Counted from the stretch's first letter, positions 1 to 10,616 are shown. The stretch is DNA of 64,000 nucleotides from Procambarus clarkii (GCF_040958095.1 NC_091169.1:9190917-9254916), one strand, 5' to 3'. Numbers and translations: made by a program. Notes: a model not told the origin generated them from the letters alone.

Positions 1-396
1 TGCCCAGTGGAGAGAGAACCTCGCATCCAAGGGAACCAAAACCCGGATTTCCCCGCACTTCGCCCTGATGGCATCACCATATACTCCTGGAAGGAGGGTA
101 GACAGTTGGTGTGGGACTACAAATGTGTATCCACCCTGGCTGACACCTATGTACACCTCGGAGCTGTTCAAGCAGGTGGGGCGGCCAACCACAGGGAAAT
201 AGCATAATCAGCCAAATACAGACGATTGGAAGGTCGATACACCTTTGTTCCCATAGCGTCTGAGACGCATGGCCCCTGGGGCAAGAGTGCCTTGGGATTT
301 CTCAAGGAATTGGATCAAAGCTCATTGACGTCACCAAACACCCAAGAGCTGCCAGTTTTTTGTTTCAGTGCCTCAGTGTGGCGATCCAAAGGGAAA
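1..396 (+). pseudogene. C-terminal nuclease-like fragment of a retroelement protein
   Basis: One reading frame from position 7 runs to about 390 with a single in-frame stop at 205-207. It contains RPDG, then VWD followed by a Cys, and later FVPIASETHGPWG. This RPDG...VWD...ETxGxWG pattern resembles the C-terminal domain seen on many LINE-type or orphan retroelement proteins of aquatic invertebrates, and the RPDG...VWD spacing recalls a PD-(D/E)XK restriction-like nuclease. That family link is from memory, not a search. The 5' side is cut by the window edge. The 3' side is cut at about 396 by the 3' end of a minus-strand LINE. The copy is inactive because of the stop and the truncations. Confidence 0.5.
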
Positions 397-1516
397 ACGC
401 CTACCTTGAGGTGCTTCCGGGGCTTAGCGTCCCGCGGCCCGGTCGTCGACCAGGCCTCCTGGTTGCCAGACTGATAAACCAGGCTGTTGGACGCGGCTGC
501 TCGCAGCCTGACGTATGAGTCACAGCCTGGTTGATCAGGTATCCTTTGGAAGTGCTTATCCAGTTCTCTCTTGAACACTGTGAGGGGATTGCCAGTTATG
601 CCCCTTATGTGTAGCGGACGCGTGTTGAACAGTCTCGGGCCTCTCATGTTGATAGAGTTCTCTCTCAGAGTACCTGTTGCACCTCTGCTTTTCAACGGGG
701 GTATTCTGCACATCCTGCCATGTCTTCTGGTCTCATGTGATGTTATTTCTGTGTGCAGATTTGGGACCAGCCCCTCTAAGATTTTCCTCGTGTAAATTAT
801 TATGTACCTCTCCCGCCTGCGCTCAAGGGAGTACAGATTTAGGCTCTTTAGTCGGTCCTAGTAGTTTAGATGTTTTACTGAGTGGATTCTAGCAGTAAAG
901 GATCTCTGCACGCTCTCCAGGTCAGCAATTTCTCCAGCTTTGAAAGGGGCTGTCATTGTGCAGCAGTACTCCACTCTAGAGAGCACAAGCGTTTTGAAAA
1001 GTATCATCATCGGTATAGCATCTTTAGTGTGAAAAGTTCTTGTTATCCAACCAGTCATTTTTCTTGCAGTTGTGACGGCTACTTCATTGTGTTCTTTAAA
1101 GGTAAGGTCTTCCGACATGAGTACACCCAGATCCTTTACATTGCCTTTTCGTTCTATGTTATGATTTGCCTGAGTTTTGTACGTGGTTTCCGTTTTTATA
1201 TTTTAATTTTTTCCATAGCGCATGAGCTGGAACTTATCTTCGTTAAACACCAAAACATATATAATTGATTACCATATTATTTTCTGTAGCCCATAGAAAG
1301 ACCTGATCTACATATGACTGGAGGTTTGCCGTGTCCTCTATGTTGCCTACTCTCATGAAGATCCTAGTGTCATCTGCAAAGGATGATACAGTGCTATAGG
1401 TTGTGTTCTTGTCTATGTCCGATATGAGGATGAGAAAAAGTAGTGGAGCAAGCACAGTACCCTGGGGGACTGAGCTCTTCACGGTTGATGGGCTGGATTT
1501 TATTTTGTTGACTATT
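397..1516 (-). pseudogene. LINE C reverse transcriptase, C-terminal half
   Basis: This is the part of the RT downstream of the SINE insertion. Frame 1482-1243 carries the motif SSVPQGTVLAPLLFLILISD followed by the catalytic FADDTR. Frame 1118-858 carries the thumb region (VLSRVEYC, LESVQRSFTARI). Frame 713 to about 397 carries the C-terminal tail FNTRPLHIRGITGNPLTVFK. The three pieces lie in different frames, so at least two frameshifts are present. The tail remains open across the region that matches the SINE 3' end. That means the presumed RT recognition sequence may lie inside or just after the coding region in this family. Confidence 0.75.
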
Positions 1517-1526
1517 ACACATTGGG

Positions 1527-1862
1527 GGCCTCGTAGCCTGGTAGGGGGCCTCGTTGCCTGGTGGATAGCGCGCAGGACTCGTAATTCTGTGGCGCGGGTT
1601 CGATTCCCGCACGAGGCAGAAACAAATGGGCAAAGTTTCTTTCACCTTAAGTGCCCCTGTTACCTAGCAGTAAATAGGTACCTGGGAGTTAGTCAGCTGT
1701 CACGGGCTGCTTCCTGGGGGGTGTGTGTGTGTGTGTGGTGTGGAAAAAAAAAGAAAAAAAAAGTAGTTAGTAAGTTAGTAGTTAGTTAGTAAACAGTTGA
1801 TTGACAGTTGAGAGGCGGGCCGAAAGAGCAAAGCTCAACCCCCGTAAAAACACAACTAGTAA
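1527..1862 (+). mobile_element. tRNA-Thr(CGU)-derived SINE with LINE A-type tail
   Basis: The head folds as a full tRNA: acceptor GCCTCGT pairs with ACGAGGC, the anticodon loop is CTCGTAA (anticodon CGT, threonine), and the T arm is GCGGGTTCGATTCCCGC. The first 20 or so bases of the head are present twice (1524-1562). After the head come a conserved body (CCTAGCAGTAAATAGGTACC), a GT run and an A-rich stretch. The tail, from about 1793, matches the 3' end of LINE A (TTGATTGACNGTTGAGAGGC). A perfect 10-bp target duplication, ACACATTGGG, flanks it at 1517-1526 and 1863-1872. It interrupts the RT of LINE C, so it is younger than that copy. Confidence 0.9.
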
Positions 1863-2466
1863 ACACATTGGGTTCTGTTGGTCAGGAAATTGTAGATCCA
1901 TCTGCCTATTTTTCCGGTAATTCCTTTTGAACACATTTTATGTGCAATAACACCATGGTCACATTTATCAAAAGCTTTTGCGAAATCTGTGTAAATTACA
2001 TCAGCGTTTTTGTCTTCCATAGCATCTAATGCCATATCATAGTGGTCCAGCAACTGCGACAGGCAAGAGCGCCATATTCTGAAACCATGTTGTCTGGGGT
2101 TATGGAGATGCTGTGATTCTTGTATTTTGTCATCTTACTTCTTAGCACTCTCTCAAAATTTTTTATGATGTGCGATGTTAGTGCTATCGGTCTGTAATTT
2201 TTTGCCTCTGCCTTATTTCCTCCTATATGAAGTGGTGCTATCTCTGCTGTTTTTAGTATATCAGGAATAACGCCAGTATCTAGGCTTTGTCTCCACAGAA
2301 TGTGGATGGCCTGCGATAGTGTTTTTTTACAGTTCTTGATGAATATGGAGTTCCAAGAATCCGGGCCTGGTGCAGAGTGCATAGGCATACTGTTTATGGC
2401 TCCTTCAAAATCCAGTGGGGATAGGGTGACGTCTGATATATGATTTGATGTTGGTATCATATCCAT
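1863..2466 (-). pseudogene. LINE C reverse transcriptase, N-terminal half
   Basis: Frame 2466-2026 has SAPGPDSW, typical of the RT finger region, then KTAEIAPLHIGG and NYRPIALTSHIIKNFERVL. Frame 2053-1863 has YTDFAKAFDKCDHGVIAHKM, the motif carrying the first catalytic aspartate of the RT palm. A frameshift separates the two near 2040. Translation resumes on the far side of the SINE with the remaining palm motifs. The element would reverse-transcribe its own RNA at a nicked target if intact, which it is not. Confidence 0.8.
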
Positions 2467-2512
2467 GAAAAATTCATTTGGGTTATCAATCTTTAGTGTG
2501 TTTAATGGCTCG

Positions 2513-3856
2513 CTAAAAAACAGAGTCGTACTGCTTCCTCAGTAGCTCGCTCATTTCTTTGTTGTCATCGGTGAAAGTTCCATCTCCCTTTCGCAGGGGC
2601 CCGATACTAGATGTGGTTTTTGATCTTGATTTTGCATAGGAGAAAAAATATTTCGGATTTCTCTCTATTTCACTGATGGTCTTTTGCTCTCTTTGCCTCT
2701 CCTGGGTTTTGTATGATTCTTGTAGCTTGCGTTCAATTGTTTCTATTTCTCTACCTAACCTTCTTCGCCGTTCTTGAGATAGGGTGCGACTCTCAAGTTG
2801 TTCCGCGATTCGTTTTCTTCGCTTATATAGGGAACGACGTTCCCGTTCCAATCTGCATCTCTTCCTCTTTTTTCTTAGAGGTATGCTGTTTGAACATATT
2901 TCTAGTGCTACTGAGCTTATTTTTTCCAGGCACTGGTTCAGGTTTGTATATTCTAGCTGTTCTTCCCAGTTTATTTCTGTGAAGTCCTGGTTTATTTGCT
3001 CCCAGTTTATCTGGTTATTATTGAAGTTGAATTTGCTGAAATCTCCTCCACCGGGAATCTGGACTGGTTTTGAAGGTCTACTCCCCATAGTTGTCATAAC
3101 TTCAATTAAGTTGTGATCTGAGTAACAGGTATTTGTAATCATTATGATCCTGATCAATTCATCATTATTAGTGAAAATGAGGTCCAGCGTGTTCTCCTTC
3201 CTAGTTGGTTCTACTATTTGCTGGTTTAAGGCAAACCTGTCGCACATCCGTAGCAGGTCATTTACATGTGCCTGTTCATTTAGGCTACTTCCTGGTATTC
3301 TTTCTGATATTACTGTATTAGCCAGGTGCTACCATTTCAGGTGCCGTAGGTTGAAGTCCCCAAGCAGGATAATGTTCGGAGCTGGATTTGTGAGGTTTTC
3401 CAAGCAGTGTTCAATTTTCATTACTTGGTCTTTAAACTGCTGAGGGTTTGCCTCCGGTGACTTATATACAAGGACAATAACTACATTTAGAATCTCTATT
3501 TTGATTATCAGCACTTCCACCATATCATTTGAGGTGTTTAGCAGCTCAGTACAGATGAGTGTGTCTTTGATGTAGAGGCTGACCCCACCCTGAAGCCGGT
3601 GTTTCCTATCACATCTGAAAAGATTGTACTCTGAGATCCATATTTCACCATCATGGTAGTCCTTTGTGTGGGTTTCTGTTAGGGCTGTAAACACTGCATT
3701 TGCCTCATGAAGGAGACCATCTATAAAGTGAACTTTGTTGGATTTGCGTGTTTTTATACCCTGGATGTTGGCAAATATAAATGATGTTATCGTGTTAGTG
3801 GTAGTGCTGGAAGCCTTACTTGGTGTTAATATCTGAGGCTCTGGTAAGGTGGCCAC
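2513..3856 (-). pseudogene. LINE C endonuclease domain and linker
   Basis: Frame 3856-3329 has ANIQGIKTRKSNKV, ALTETHTKD, GGVSLYI and ILLGDFNLRHLKW. These are successive motifs of the apurinic-type EEP endonuclease that nicks the target in LINE retrotransposition. Frame 3247-2513 continues with DLIFTNNDELI and CYSDHNLIEV, which holds the catalytic SDH. It then has a long Arg/Glu-rich stretch before the RT. The frame changes between 3247 and 3329. The first frame opens with GTG, not ATG, and overlaps the CCCH frame by 31 bp. It is therefore probably one former ORF split by a frameshift. Confidence 0.8.
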
Positions 3857-4350
3857 TGTGTTTGCGTCCAGGGTGTGTCGTTTTGGAAGTGATTCGTCCA
3901 GTTTTGGTAGTAGGACGGGTGTTGTGTGGTGTAGTACCTGTGTGCTTGTTGATAATTTGAATTCCAGTCTTGTGGGTATCTCCCTTCCCCTCTGTAATCC
4001 TGTAGCGGTTCCATCCGACTGTTCCTCTCTCTTATATTTACTACTCTGTTTCTGCCTTCCTCTAAAAAAATTCCAGTAGTGTCATATTGATCTTCCCGTC
4101 TATAACGCTCTGTACCTCTCACGTGGAATTCCGGACACTGAAGATTGTAGCATTTTTTGTCCCTAATTGAAAATTGACATAATTTAGGGTGGAAGTATCT
4201 ACACCCTGTTCCAAAACGGCATGTACCCCTCTCCAACATGTTCCTGCATTTTCGAGGATGCAGAAAATGACATTTTGCTCCTAATTTTCCATATTTGCAT
4301 ATTCCTTTAGCGTAGAATTTGCAAATGTGTTCAGGTTTTGCGTTTTTCAA
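3826..4350 (-). CDS. Triple CCCH zinc-finger module of LINE C
   Basis: Three tandem CCCH fingers are visible near the N-terminus of this frame. The first has C-x7-C-x8-C-x3-H, the second C-x8-C-x5-C-x3-H (CRNMLERGTCRFGTGCRYFH), and the third C-x8-C-x4-C-x3-H. A polar tail rich in Tyr, Gln and Trp follows and runs into the endonuclease frame. CCCH fingers commonly bind single-stranded RNA, so a role in binding element RNA is a reasonable inference. The frame stays open upstream to about 4450 but contains no ATG, so the true N-terminus is missing or lies in another frame. A captured host zinc-finger gene is less likely, because the endonuclease follows directly. Confidence 0.7.
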   Translation of the reverse strand: MKNAKPEHICKFYAKGICKYGKLGAKCHFLHPRKCRNMLERGTCRFGTGCRYFHPKLCQFSIRDKKCYNLQCPEFHVRGTERYRREDQYDTTGIFLEEGRNRVVNIRERNSRMEPLQDYRGEGRYPQDWNSNYQQAHRYYTTQHPSYYQNWTNHFQNDTPWTQTQWPPYQSLRY

Positions 4351-4439
4351 GGTATTTATATCTGTGTCTGTCTTGTCTACCTCTTTATTGGAGCCATCTC
4401 CTTTTTTCGTCCGAATTCCTTCATTTATGCACTCTGTCT

Positions 4440-5085
4440 CACTGTCTCACAAAGATGGACTTTATTTAGTTCAGTACTCACAGTGACATTTAGAGCAAGA
4501 GGGTCAGGACTGGAGAAAATGAAGGTTGTGACGTCAACAAATGAGATTGGTTTGAGGTGTTGAGAGGCATTTGTAAGGTCATTAATGTAGATGAGAAAGA
4601 GGAGAGGGCTAAGTGTGCTGCCCTGTGGAACACCATGTTTATAAGTAGTGTTGGAGAAATGGAATTATTCACAGAAACATACTGGAGTCTGTCAGTAAGA
4701 TAAAACTGAAGGTATTGCAGGGCGTGACCTCTGACTCCATAATGATAGAATTTAAGAAGGTTTTGGTGGTTGACAGTGTCAAAATCCTTACGTAGGTTGA
4801 CAAATAATCCAACTGGGAACTCATTTTTGTCAAGAACTGCATGTATCAAGTTAATCATACTAATCAGCGCATCGTTAGTGCTTTTTTTTAGGTCTGAAAC
4901 CATATTGGCTAGAGCTAAGTATATTGTGTTTGGCTAGATAGGAGTAAAGCTGCTTGTAGATTAGCTTTTCAAATATTTTTGACGAGGTTGGCAGAATTGA
5001 TATAGGTCAGTCATCGTTGACATCAGTGAGATCACCACATTTATGCACTGGAGCTACTCTCGCGTTTTTTAGAATATCTTTTTTA
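4440..5085 (-). pseudogene. LINE B reverse transcriptase palm fragment
   Basis: Translation from about 5085 to 4440 gives NARVAPVHKCGDLTDVND, then QYGFRPKKSTNDALI, then GLFVNLRKDFDTVNHQNLL. These are RT motifs of a Jockey-type element. A stop follows NDD, and frames shift near 4640, where the QGS motif should be. The catalytic FADD region is represented by FVDVT-like sequence. A second copy of this 3' part lies at 17633-17835 on the plus strand with clear nucleotide identity. The fragment ends where LINE C begins, near 4440. Confidence 0.75.
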
Positions 5086-5179
5086 GTTTTTTAGAATATC
5101 CTATCCTATTATTTTTTTAGAATATTAGAATTAATGTTTTTAGAATATAATATTATTACAGTATTTTTTTTAGAATACT

Positions 5180-5681
5180 GTAATAATATATAATAACATT
5201 TTATTTGCAAGAAGGTACAATGGGTTGGTGAGATTACATTAGTAATACTTTTACATTCTTGTAAAGCCACTAAAACGCATAGCGTTTCGGGCTAGTCCTT
5301 AAGCTAGCATATCAGGTAAGGTGAAAGTACTTTGTAGCAAGGCTTTATATCAATAATATAAATTGACAAAGGTGATTACACAGGTAGAGATAAAATACTT
5401 AATTAGTCTCAAGTGCTAATATTGGGGAAGTGGGTAGTTCAAGAACAGTGAACTACCTTGAAGCACAAGGTAGAAAACTATGAGGATGTAATTTGGTACT
5501 TTTACTTTTGAATAATGTATAGGTTGGAACATTTTTTAATTCATCAGGGAGTGAGTTCCAAAGCCTGGACCCTTTTATTTACATGGGGTATTTGCACAGG
5601 TTTAGCCTGATTCTGGAGATATCGAAGAAATATTTATTTCTGGTTATTTCATGAGTTCTATTACAACTATCAAGGAAAAGT
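5180..5681 (-). other. LINE B 3' noncoding region
   Basis: This has no sustained frame. On the minus strand, 5310-5240 reads TTAAGGACTAGCCCGAAACG and continues through a segment ending in ACAAGAATGTAA. The same order of bases occurs in the tail of the SINE at 23682-23954. The conserved block is the likely RT recognition region shared by LINE and SINE. Confidence 0.6.
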
Positions 5682-6204
5682 TCAGATCAAGATAGCATTT
5701 TGGAACAATGTTTTGTACATGTAGATAGTACATGTGAATGTGTGGACAATGTGTAGGTTTAGCATGTTAAGGGATTTAAACATAGGGGCTGTGTGTTGTC
5801 TGACAACAGAGTTTGTTATAGTTCTGATAGCAGATTTTTGCTGAGTGATGATAGGTTTAAGGTACTTTGTAGTGGTTGAACCCCATGCACAGATACCATA
5901 TGTAAGATAGGGATAGATTAGTGCGTAGTATAATGAGAGGAGAGCAGAGTGGAGAACATAATATCTGATCGTACTGCATGTAGAAAGTATACTCACCGTT
6001 TTTGAGACTTTTTTTTAGCAATGTGTTGTATATGTGGGTGCTGAAGTTCTGTCTCTTGTCAATGAATACGTCAAGAAACTTTCCCTCATTTTTATTGGTA
6101 TTGTTAACATTGTCTATCTGAAGTTGAATCTGATTTGATGATTTACTACCAAATAAAATGAAGAAGGTCTTTTCTATATTACGTGTGAGTTTGTTGGTTG
6201 ACAT
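5682..6204 (-). pseudogene. LINE B RT C-terminal (thumb) region
   Basis: Two overlapping frames are used. Frame 6204-5857 has NKLTRNIEKTFFILFGSK and KFLDVFIDKRQNFSTHI, and frame 5996-5682 has LSLYYALIYPYLTYGICAWG and AIRTITNSVVRQHTAPMFK. These match the post-palm region of Jockey-type RTs (LGV-D and YPYL-YGI-WG motifs). A frameshift near 5990 separates them. The part is inactive because the catalytic palm is absent from this copy. Confidence 0.75.
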
Positions 6205-6365
6205 TAATGATTGAACTTTTTTAATTCATGATATTTTATGGAGTGAGGAGTGTTGGTGAGAATGGAGCAGAGGGCAAGAGCTGGAGAGTAGGAACATAGA
6301 TACTAGGACGGCCGTTATGAGAGAAAAATAGGAAGGTAGCAAAGTCACGCCCATCATGCTTAGCA

Positions 6366-7055
6366 TTAAGGTACGCAGCTTGTACACAGACAGTGACTCG
6401 TTCTTATGAGGGGTTCCGAGAGGAGAATAAGGTGAAGGTGGTGGGTGAGGGAAGAGAGGAGAGGGTTGACTTTGATGTGCAGTAGTAGGGTGGTGATGTT
6501 GCTGGTGAGGGGAGGGGGGGAGGTATTGGGAGGTTGAGGAAGAGTGAGGTTGTTCATGAGTGCGAGGCTGGTTAGTACGAAGAGTTTTCAGAGTTTGTTT
6601 CCTCAGAGGACAATATTTATCTATTGCTGAATGAGCACCTTGGCAATTTGTGCATTTCGGGGTGTGGGCCTGGCACTGAGTCCAAAAATGGTCTTCATCA
6701 GGGCATTTAGAGCAAATTTGTGGACGTTTGCATTTGCGTGTTTCATGATTCTACTCGTAGCATTTGAAGCATTGCAGCAATGAAAGATATTCAACTGGAC
6801 TGGTGAGGTAGGGAGGAATGCTGGTGTTAAAGATTTTGATACCCTGATATAAGAGATTTATTTTGGCTTCTGCAGAGGAGGAACATTAATCTTGAGGTGT
6901 TTGGTATTAGGCACTGGGTAAATCTCCACAACAGTAATGTCATTCCTGTCTGAAATGTCCTGAGAGAGTTTGTTGTTGTTAGGTGCAGAAAGAACAGAGC
7001 TGTCAACATTACGTACAAGAACAGAACATTTAGTGTTTTGTGCAATAGTGAGCAC
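6366..7055 (-). pseudogene. LINE B ORF1, gag-like CCHC protein
   Basis: On the minus strand, 6780-6601 encodes three consecutive zinc knuckles: CFKCYE(stop)NHETRKC, CSKCPDEDHFWTQC and CTNCQGAHSAIDKYC. The upstream part (7055-6858) has a hydrophobic and charged domain of the kind that precedes the knuckles in Jockey-type ORF1 proteins. A proline-rich tail follows. ORF1 proteins bind the element RNA in the ribonucleoprotein particle. An in-frame stop inside the first knuckle and frameshifts at both sides make this copy a pseudogene. Confidence 0.75.
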
Positions 7056-7163
7056 AGGAGTCAGAGAAGCTTGGGCGAGTTTACTACAATCAGGTTCCTT
7101 AAAACAGGCAAAAAGGTGGTCTTAAGAGGCAAGGAGGAATTTGATACAGTTGGTGTTGACATG

Positions 7164-7205
7164 TTTGACATGAGAAGTGGCTGGTTTGACATGAGAAGTG
7201 GCTGG
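7164..7205. repeat. 21-bp tandem duplication in LINE B ORF1 N-terminal region
   Basis: TTTGACATGAGAAGTGGCTG plus one base occurs twice in a row. The stretch from 7056 to about 7330 is likely the N-terminal part of LINE B ORF1 on the minus strand, with no recognisable motif. Confidence 0.6.
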
Positions 7206-7330
7206 TTTGCCAGTGGCATGGAAGAAAATAGTGATGAAGTCAAAAGTGTCAATGGGTGTAGTGCCAGTGTATTTCATCCGCAGACAGTGAGCCATTGTGA
7301 CTCACTTCCTTCAGACATTCCCGTGTTTGT

Positions 7331-9301
7331 AGCCAATCACTACGTTAATCCATGAAACTCAGTGGGGGGTAAGTGTGCAGGCCAGGTCTAAGACCTTATC
7401 TGAGGACGAACAAACACCGGGTCCAGGAAGATTACAACCCCCAGTTATGGTGGGCTCGCACGATCACGAAATTCCGCAACTGGTTCAGTAGTGTCAGAAA
7501 CGAGAGAAATTTAGGAGAGGAGAAAAAAGAATGTACCTATGCCGTGATGCAGCTGCAAAAGGTGAATTGCCGACTTCTCACCTGGGCCTGTTCTGGCTCG
7601 AAGTGGGGGCTGTTCGCCTAAATGCAGTCCGACCTGAACAAAATCACATTAGAAAATATACAGAGATGCTGGGAGGAAGATGTCACAGCTTAGGACGAGT
7701 TTGAAGCTGGGAAGCGCCTGGGTCTGCTCCAATACTTCTGCTGGCTGGAAATGAACTTGCTTGCGCCGAAGTGCTCGTCTAGGCTGAAGAATACAGCGGC
7801 TGCAGAACAGCGAGACGTGGCTGGCTTGCTGTATGGCTAGCGAGCTCAAGATCAATCACTCAACCAAGAAAAGATGTCAGAAACGTTGGTGGAGTAAGCG
7901 TGCGTAACGCTCAAGCAGCGGGCCGCCTAATTCACACTGCGAGCGAGATGAGTGCTTCCTCTTGTAACGTTGCCGACGAAAGATGGTTCCCAGTACAATA
8001 ATACAATACAAAGATCCACGATAAGATACCCATTGGGGAAGCTTGACGTGGGAATAGCTGAAGAGAAGTCGGTGAGAGGAAGCGCTGAAGTTGTAGAAAA
8101 ACAACCAGGGGCTAAACCCAGTTGGATGCCCACAATGGATGCTGGAACCACCCCACAACTGGCTGGGCGTTGAGTTGGGTCAGGAAATTGCAGCTGTGTC
8201 GATTTCTTCTTCATGCTGATGGAGACAATCTGTCTTCTATTGGTGTCATCATTCTTGTTTATTATTTTCTTCTTCATCTTCTTTTTCTGATGGCGTCTTA
8301 GCCATATTGGTGTGCCCTTAAATAAGCCTTCCTCCTACCACCGTAACCGGCGGTGGGAAACTGCTCTGGTGAGGTTATGTATTTGGCATACACCTTTAAC
8401 TCACAGGCACTAATAGAGTGCCACCGTGCTCCTTATTGTCTAAAGTGCATTGTCCTTCTTACGATCCTGCATATCCTTGATAATTGTCTGGACTTTCAGG
8501 ATGTGCATGTGTTTTGCTTCCCGACTGTCCCTCGCGGTCACTTGTCCCTCGATAGAGTTCTTGGTGAATCACATGCCTTTGATATCGTTTGCCTTATGTG
8601 CTTTTGTTCTCGTATTTTCATCTTTAGTGATATTTAGCTCCTTTTGAATATCCTGCACATTTGATGGTGTTACATTGCCTTCCCGTCTTGGTGCCTTCTT
8701 TTGATAATTACTTACTACGTGAGATCAGGTATGAAGGAAAGGCAGAGCACTGTGGTACTAGTGTTGGATACAGGTTGGGATGAAATAAATTTCGTTTAAC
8801 TTGAGAATAGGCACAGTTGATAAAATGAAAAGGGGGGGGGGAAACCAAGGCGAGTCGAGAAAGATTTGTAAATAAAGGAAATTTCAGAATCAAGAAATTG
8901 AAGGTCACTGATGTGTAGAGCGCGAGGAAGAGAGACGAGAACCTCTTTCTTAACAGGAAAAGGGTTTTGTGATTACGAAGTTATTATTGTGGAAAGTGTT
9001 AGATTGAGTCTATTCCATGCATTAAATTGGTTGGTCCCGAAGAACTGTTAAGCTGAGGAAGCTGCCGGAGCTTTAAAATAACGTCGTCAGTTTCAGAAGT
9101 TTATTGCTTAGGAGCATCTTTCAGTGAAACATGTAACTGTCTCTGTTGTTTATAATTATATTGTGAGATAGTCCTCTCTCAGAGCCCTAACTCATTGCTT
9201 GATGCTAAGGGTGTTGTGCTTGCAAGATGCAACTCCGTTATTAGGTATACAAATTTTATCAAGTTGGGTATTAAAGGACTCGGTACATCGGGTGGAGTAC
9301 A
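7331..9301. other. No gene recognised
   Basis: Open frames up to 116 codons occur here on both strands, but none shows a known motif, repeated use or matching splice sites. A poly-G run lies at 8829-8839. The sequence has intermediate GC and could be unique intergenic or intronic DNA. Confidence 0.4.
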
Positions 9302-9418
9302 ATGGGGTCAACTGTTGCGACAAGGGTCGCCTGGGTCAGCGGCAATGCAGAATGCAAGGCACTGGTACAAAGGATAGCCTACAACCCTCCCAATGGAGAA
9401 ACTCTAGCTGTAGGAGAG
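9302..9418 (+). other. Possible short coding exon with consensus donor
   Basis: An ATG at 9302 opens 39 codons that end exactly at a strong donor-like GAG|GTAAGT at 9418/9419. The peptide (SGNAECKALVQRIAYNPPNG is part of it) has balanced composition but I recognise no domain. The phase is 0, which does not join directly to the coding start at 11192. If real it is a separate gene or an upstream exon of another transcript. No acceptor or promoter was identified. Confidence 0.2.
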
Positions 9419-9964
9419 GTAAGTGGGGGGGGGGGGGGTGGAGACAGGCTCTCTCTCCTCAAAATCGTTGATTTTGTGGTTACCAAACCCCCACCTGGAA
9501 CAACGAGGCACTGTCTGAGAAGCGGGAACGCTAGGCTCGACTCCACCGGCGAGAGGTCATGCCGTAACCAATCTCAAGGCAGCCTGAAAGTGCGCTAAAC
9601 CTATAGGCCTTGTGATTGGCCAGTGGAGAATGATGTCATGGCATTCGCCTGACGCCCGTGGGCCCATGTTGTGCCCTGTGCCGGCATTCGGGTCAGGACA
9701 CTCAAGGAGACTGCAGGCCGCCTTCAGGAGCTCGAAGAAAGGCCTCTATTTGCCCTTGTCCTGAAGTATTGTTATCTTCACACCAGTAATTATTCCTGGC
9801 ACCGGATCGCTGGGATATTGCTGATGTTCAGGGGATTAGATTTCCATCGACAAGAAGAATCTGAGGACATTAACGACGGTCCCGGAGACGCTGGGACCAC
9901 GTGCGTCCTCCATTAAGCAGTGTTAAGATGCAGACGATGAGTCACAATAACGTGGCTGAAATAT
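9419..9964. other. No gene recognised
   Basis: A G-run follows the donor-like site. There are no sustained motifs. Sequence just left of 9965 may belong to a longer version of the inverted-repeat element, but it is not mirrored on the right side. Confidence 0.3.
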
Positions 9965-10240
9965 GTTGACCAAACCACACACTAGAAAGTGAAGGGACGA
10001 CGACGTTTCAGTCCGTCCTGGACCATTCACAAGTCGATTGTGAAGAGGAAAGGAGGATTACTATCTATTATTATTCCCTCTATTACACCTTACCTCTGGT
10101 ACCTTTTGCCTTGTTCCTTACCTCCCTCTTGCCTATTTATTGCCTTCACCTCCTTCCCTCCTCACAATCGACTCGAGAATGGTCCAGGACGGACCGAAAC
10201 GTCGTCGTCCCTTCACTTTCTAGTGTGTGATTTGGTCAAC
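9965..10240. mobile_element. Inverted-repeat (MITE or foldback) element
   Basis: A left arm at 9965-10043 starts GTTGACCAAACCACACACTA. It is mirrored by a right arm at 10162-10240 ending TAGTGTGTGATTTGGTCAAC. I count about four mismatches over 79 bp. The 118-bp core is pyrimidine-rich and has no ORF. No target duplication is evident at the arm ends. This is a non-autonomous foldback-type element; the mobilising transposase is not identified. Confidence 0.85.
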
Positions 10241-10616
10241 ACTGTTAAGATCACTTAGTAAAGGGTCACGTGCAACATTCAGTGAGGAATGGTTGAGTAA
10301 ACAGCTTGCAGAAAGACTATCGCGTATGCTAATGTACTAAGCCAGTGTTAGGACTCAGTCAGTGGTTGTCTGAGTGAAGGAGTGATTGTCCAGTCATCTG
10401 GGGGACAATCAAGTGTGGAATATTACAGAAGAATACATAGCTTTTGGGGGCGTAAGAATGTGTAGTGTTTTCGCGAGAGCAAGGTGTGATAGCCAAAACA
10501 TGACATGAACACATGACAGTGCTCATGTCATTTTTGGTGTTTGATTTGACAAGAGTGTGCACAAAGTGTTTCAGGTTAACGTTTGTTGGTGACCTGTCCA
10601 GTGGGCCGAGGCCTTG
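10241..10616. other. No gene recognised
   Basis: Short AT/GC-mixed sequence without motifs. Confidence 0.3.

Larger units (their letters stand above)
397..4443 (-). mobile_element. LINE C: non-LTR retrotransposon with CCCH fingers, endonuclease and RT
   Basis: Reading the minus strand from about 4443 down to 397 gives CCCH zinc fingers, an endonuclease/exonuclease/phosphatase domain, a reverse transcriptase with FADD, and a short C-terminal tail. Several frameshifts break the frame. A SINE with a 10-bp target duplication sits inside the RT. The 3' terminal 60 bp closely match the tails of SINEs at 29767 and 43859. The same tail occurs alone at 30714-30837. RT motifs place it in the Jockey/CR1 group; the exact clade is not resolved. 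The 5' end abuts a LINE B fragment, so it may be truncated. Confidence 0.8.
5180..7055 (-). mobile_element. LINE B: internally deleted Jockey-like element
   Basis: In element order this stretch holds ORF1 zinc knuckles (7055-6366), the RT C-terminal region (6204-5682) and a 3' noncoding tail down to about 5180. The endonuclease and most of the RT are missing, so the copy has a large internal deletion. The tail segment at 5240-5310 matches the 3' tail of the SINE at 23682-23954 almost base for base. An AATAAA-like signal and AT-rich sequence mark the 3' end. Stops are present in all coding parts. Confidence 0.7.

Noticed and set aside
1535-1605. tRNA-Thr(CGU) gene, also at 43861 and 58030-58100
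   Set aside because: The cloverleaf is good, but each is the head of a dispersed SINE (two with clear target duplications), so these are not called tRNA genes.
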